Assembly (NCBI RefSeq): GCF_000016645.1
Contig: NC_009441.1
Location: 4,154,001-4,218,000, forward strand
Length of the DNA stretch: 64,000 bases
Direction: 5' to 3'
From: Flavobacterium johnsoniae UW101
Lineage (GTDB): Bacteria > Bacteroidota > Bacteroidia > Flavobacteriales > Flavobacteriaceae
A program made the translations under genes and the position numbers. Below, in pieces: positions 62,051 through 64,000 of this stretch. The notes beneath the pieces were generated by a model that worked only from the letters and a program-made list of their open reading frames with translations, had not been told where the DNA came from and searched no databases. How positions within the stretch are numbered: the first letter of the stretch is position 1; every line of letters begins with the position of its first letter.

Positions 62051-63457
62051 TTAAATATACCGAAACAATTCTTCATTCACTTCATCAATGCAATTTGTTA
62101 AATCCAGATATTTAAGAAAATTTTTAACTACGCCATCAAAGCCTGCGTATTTCAGGATTAGGCAACAAGTAAGAAAATGTGCGCTAAGACTAATTTTGGT
62201 AAGCTCTTTCATTCTTATTTCTTCATTTTTGTCATCGTAAGGCATATTGCCGTGCAGAAAACGGTTTCTCATGCTTATGCATTTCAAGTCATTTTTGCTT
62301 AATTTAAATCCTACCAATTCAAAAGCCAGCTTGAAGCTTTCGTTGTTTCCGACTTGATTTAGGCTGTCTAATTTATTTATGATGGACTTTTTGCTGTTGA
62401 AATTGCTATCCTCAAGAGAATCAATTTTAAGCTTAAACTCGCTTAATATCTGGTCTGCAAATTTTGAATCCTTGAAAGGGGCAATTTTTTCGCTATTTTC
62501 CTTTATGACAATTCCTTTTACCGTTTCTAATGCCACAAAAATAGATGCCGCTTCAATTTCTACCGAAAGATTTCTTGACTGGCAAATAATTCTTACTGCA
62601 CGAAGTAAAATGTCATCATTACGACATAACTGCACTAAATTCGAAAATATTTTTTTTGGAAAGAAAAACAGTCTATCGGTTCCACAATAAGCCTTAAATT
62701 CCCTATAATTATAAAGTTCTTTATTTGTGATAACGCTTTCATTGTTTTTTTTAAATGAAAAACCTTCAACTTTACCGAAATCAGGATTCTGAAATTTCAA
62801 AATATATTGGGCGTCCTTGACCAAACATCCGCTTATCAATGCAAAAGAATATAAAGTACTTTCAAGCAATTTTTCAAATTCATACCTGCTTACTTCATTG
62901 TGGCATTCAAGAATTAAAAAATTCTCATTGTCTATCCGATAATCAAAAAAGCCCAAACTGTAATTACCTACACTTATTTCCAAGTATCCTGCAGCTCTTA
63001 TATTCTGTTTTATTTTGAACGATTTTGTCCAAAAATAATTACTGGGAATTTTTGTGAAGCCGTCAATTGAGAGTAATGCCCGGTAGTAACCTTTGCTGTC
63101 TGAGAGATTAGATTCAATTTCTTTTATCTTCCCACTCATTTTAAATTCTGAAAGCTTAAATCTTGCAGACTTTGCTCCTTTAGGTAATTGGAATCTTGTA
63201 TCGCCAATTAAAATTTCAAAAGCGTCAAGCATACCAAAACCGATATATTCAATTTTCTGATCTATTTTTTTTAGAGAAGAGGTTTTGTACTCAAGCCCCT
63301 TTTCTGTATTACAAAACTCAATATCAAGACTATTGATAGTCTCATATTTTGAAAATATTTTTCCATTCTTATTATTTTTGAATTCAGCAAGAAAATCCAT
63401 TATGGCAGTTAAATTAACTTCAATCGGCTCTTCTTTTATATTTACATATTTTTCCAT
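62051..63457 (-). CDS. HEPN-motif protein, ApeA-like (putative defence RNase)
   Basis: A 468-residue soluble protein. The C-terminal all-helical region contains RNRFLH at residues 397-402, an RxxxxH motif typical of HEPN ribonucleases, followed by HFLTCCLILKYAGF. The N-terminal half is beta-rich (FEILIGDTRFQLPKG, GFTKIPSNYFWT), resembling the N-terminal domain of ApeA-type anti-phage proteins. I infer an abortive-infection RNase, but family membership is from pattern only. It lies 189 bases upstream of the nuclease-NTPase gene on the same strand. Confidence 0.7.
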   Translation of the reverse strand: MEKYVNIKEEPIEVNLTAIMDFLAEFKNNKNGKIFSKYETINSLDIEFCNTEKGLEYKTSSLKKIDQKIEYIGFGMLDAFEILIGDTRFQLPKGAKSARFKLSEFKMSGKIKEIESNLSDSKGYYRALLSIDGFTKIPSNYFWTKSFKIKQNIRAAGYLEISVGNYSLGFFDYRIDNENFLILECHNEVSRYEFEKLLESTLYSFALISGCLVKDAQYILKFQNPDFGKVEGFSFKKNNESVITNKELYNYREFKAYCGTDRLFFFPKKIFSNLVQLCRNDDILLRAVRIICQSRNLSVEIEAASIFVALETVKGIVIKENSEKIAPFKDSKFADQILSEFKLKIDSLEDSNFNSKKSIINKLDSLNQVGNNESFKLAFELVGFKLSKNDLKCISMRNRFLHGNMPYDDKNEEIRMKELTKISLSAHFLTCCLILKYAGFDGVVKNFLKYLDLTNCIDEVNEELFRYI

Positions 63458-63757
63458 AAACTGATGATGATAGAGTACAATACTTAAAAAAATTACCTTA
63501 TTAATTAATCATTTATATTCACTCGCTTAACTATTGAATTGATTTTAGGATGCTGTAAAATATAAATAAAATTTCGAAATTCCTCTTATCATGGATGCAA
63601 GATATGCGCATCAGAATGACCTTATGCATAATCTGAAATAGAACTCCGCGAGAATGTCAGCAAAACAAATAGCACCTCTTATCCTCAGGAGCGTGAGATC
63701 AATATGTCGCGGTATAAGATGAATATTTAAATTTTTGGGGAAGATCAAAATATTAGT
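63458..63757. other. Intergenic region of 300 bases
   Basis: Nothing beyond a weak CTCAGGAGCGTGAG hairpin near 63685 is recognisable. The stretch from 63600 to 63720 is less A/T-rich than its surroundings. Confidence 0.5.
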
Positions 63758-64000
63758 TTAATCTTTCTCTTCCAATTTATCAAGTTCATTTTGGTATTCA
63801 GTTAGCAGTATAGAATTTAACTCATTGAACTTTGAAAGTTCTGAAATCCGTTTTTTTAATCTCTCAATATCATATCTTTTTGAAAGCTCATCTTTATCTT
63901 CTTCATAATCAAAAAGAGGGATCTCATCAAGCAAAGTATCTATTATATCTACATCTGCACTATCAGGGAGCTTTGTGGCCGCTTCTATCCATGCTTTTGT
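63758..64000 (-). CDS. 3' end of an unknown coiled-coil protein (partial)
   Basis: The frame is open from the right edge to a TAA at 63758 and covers the last 80 residues of a leftward gene. It contains TKAWIEAATKLPDSADVDII, an acidic stretch LFDYEEDKDE, and a helix likely to form a coiled coil (IERLKKRISELSKFNELNSI) ending DKLEEKD. No family can be named from this fragment. Its place in the accessory stretch suggests a defence or mobile-element gene. Confidence 0.75.
   Translation of the reverse strand, partial: TKAWIEAATKLPDSADVDIIDTLLDEIPLFDYEEDKDELSKRYDIERLKKRISELSKFNELNSILLTEYQNELDKLEEKD

Noticed and set aside
1..64000. tRNA, rRNA, transposase or integrase genes
   Set aside because: No tRNA-like cloverleaf with a recognisable TTCGA loop, no rRNA segment, and no transposase or integrase protein signature were found by eye; a tRNAscan and profile search would settle it.

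Overview
The window is chromosomal DNA of a Flavobacterium-like member of the Bacteroidota. The evidence is the low GC content, SusC/SusD proteins, a Bacteroidota-type -7 promoter element (TAnnTTTG) ahead of many genes, the rpsF-rpsR-rplI order, a JOHN/BlaB-type class B1 beta-lactamase and Ig-repeat surface proteins. No rRNA, tRNA, CRISPR array, insertion sequence or prophage gene was recognised.

Layout. 1-2.9 kb: the 5' part of a giant exported Ig-repeat protein, followed by a 1.2 kb AT-rich gap. 4.1-12.2 kb: housekeeping genes, mostly leftward (DUF6495, rplI-rpsR-rpsF, priA, metallo-beta-lactamase, DUF2147, YihY/BrkB, nadC), interrupted by a rightward LytTR response regulator. 12.4-18.1 kb: rightward stress and repair genes (AlkC-like glycosylase, pirin-OsmC-GNAT, exported adenosine deaminase, ABM protein, rlmH). 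Each space between them from 15.4 kb holds a different inverted repeat. 18.1-19.6 kb: folP with a lipoprotein gene, leftward. 19.8-36.6 kb: mainly rightward (DUF1599, BT_3928-like, DUF6934 with a small partner, TlpA-like, tpiA, prmA, clpS, sterol-desaturase-like, YhhN, kdsA, a beta-barrel, YiiX-like, Coq4-like), with a leftward pair of unknown exported proteins at 25.3-28.7 kb.

36.6-52.9 kb: leftward. An M28 peptidase is followed upstream by a polysaccharide utilisation locus: membrane-anchored propeller/LuxR regulator, SusC, SusD, GH144-type lipoprotein, alpha/beta hydrolase and GH3 beta-glucosidase, then a glycerophosphodiesterase and a GH43 protein. The GH144 plus GH3 pairing suggests beta-1,2-glucan as substrate. 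The phosphodiesterase and esterase could remove phosphoglycerol and acyl groups found on bacterial periplasmic glucans; that part is inference. Four copies of an ATGATGTA-like motif flank a well-formed susC promoter and are candidate operators.

53.0-58.0 kb: DUF3995, ackA, pta and corA. 58.2-64.0 kb: an accessory stretch of leftward genes that looks like a defence cluster. It holds an unknown acidic protein, an Mrr-like nuclease fused to a STAND-type NTPase, a protein with a HEPN-type RxxxxH motif, and the 3' end of another gene at the right edge.

Several starts were moved from the longest open frame because the upstream candidate start falls inside a -7 element or terminator, or because the downstream start exposes a signal peptide. 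Two genes (34014 and 52933) appear to use TTG.
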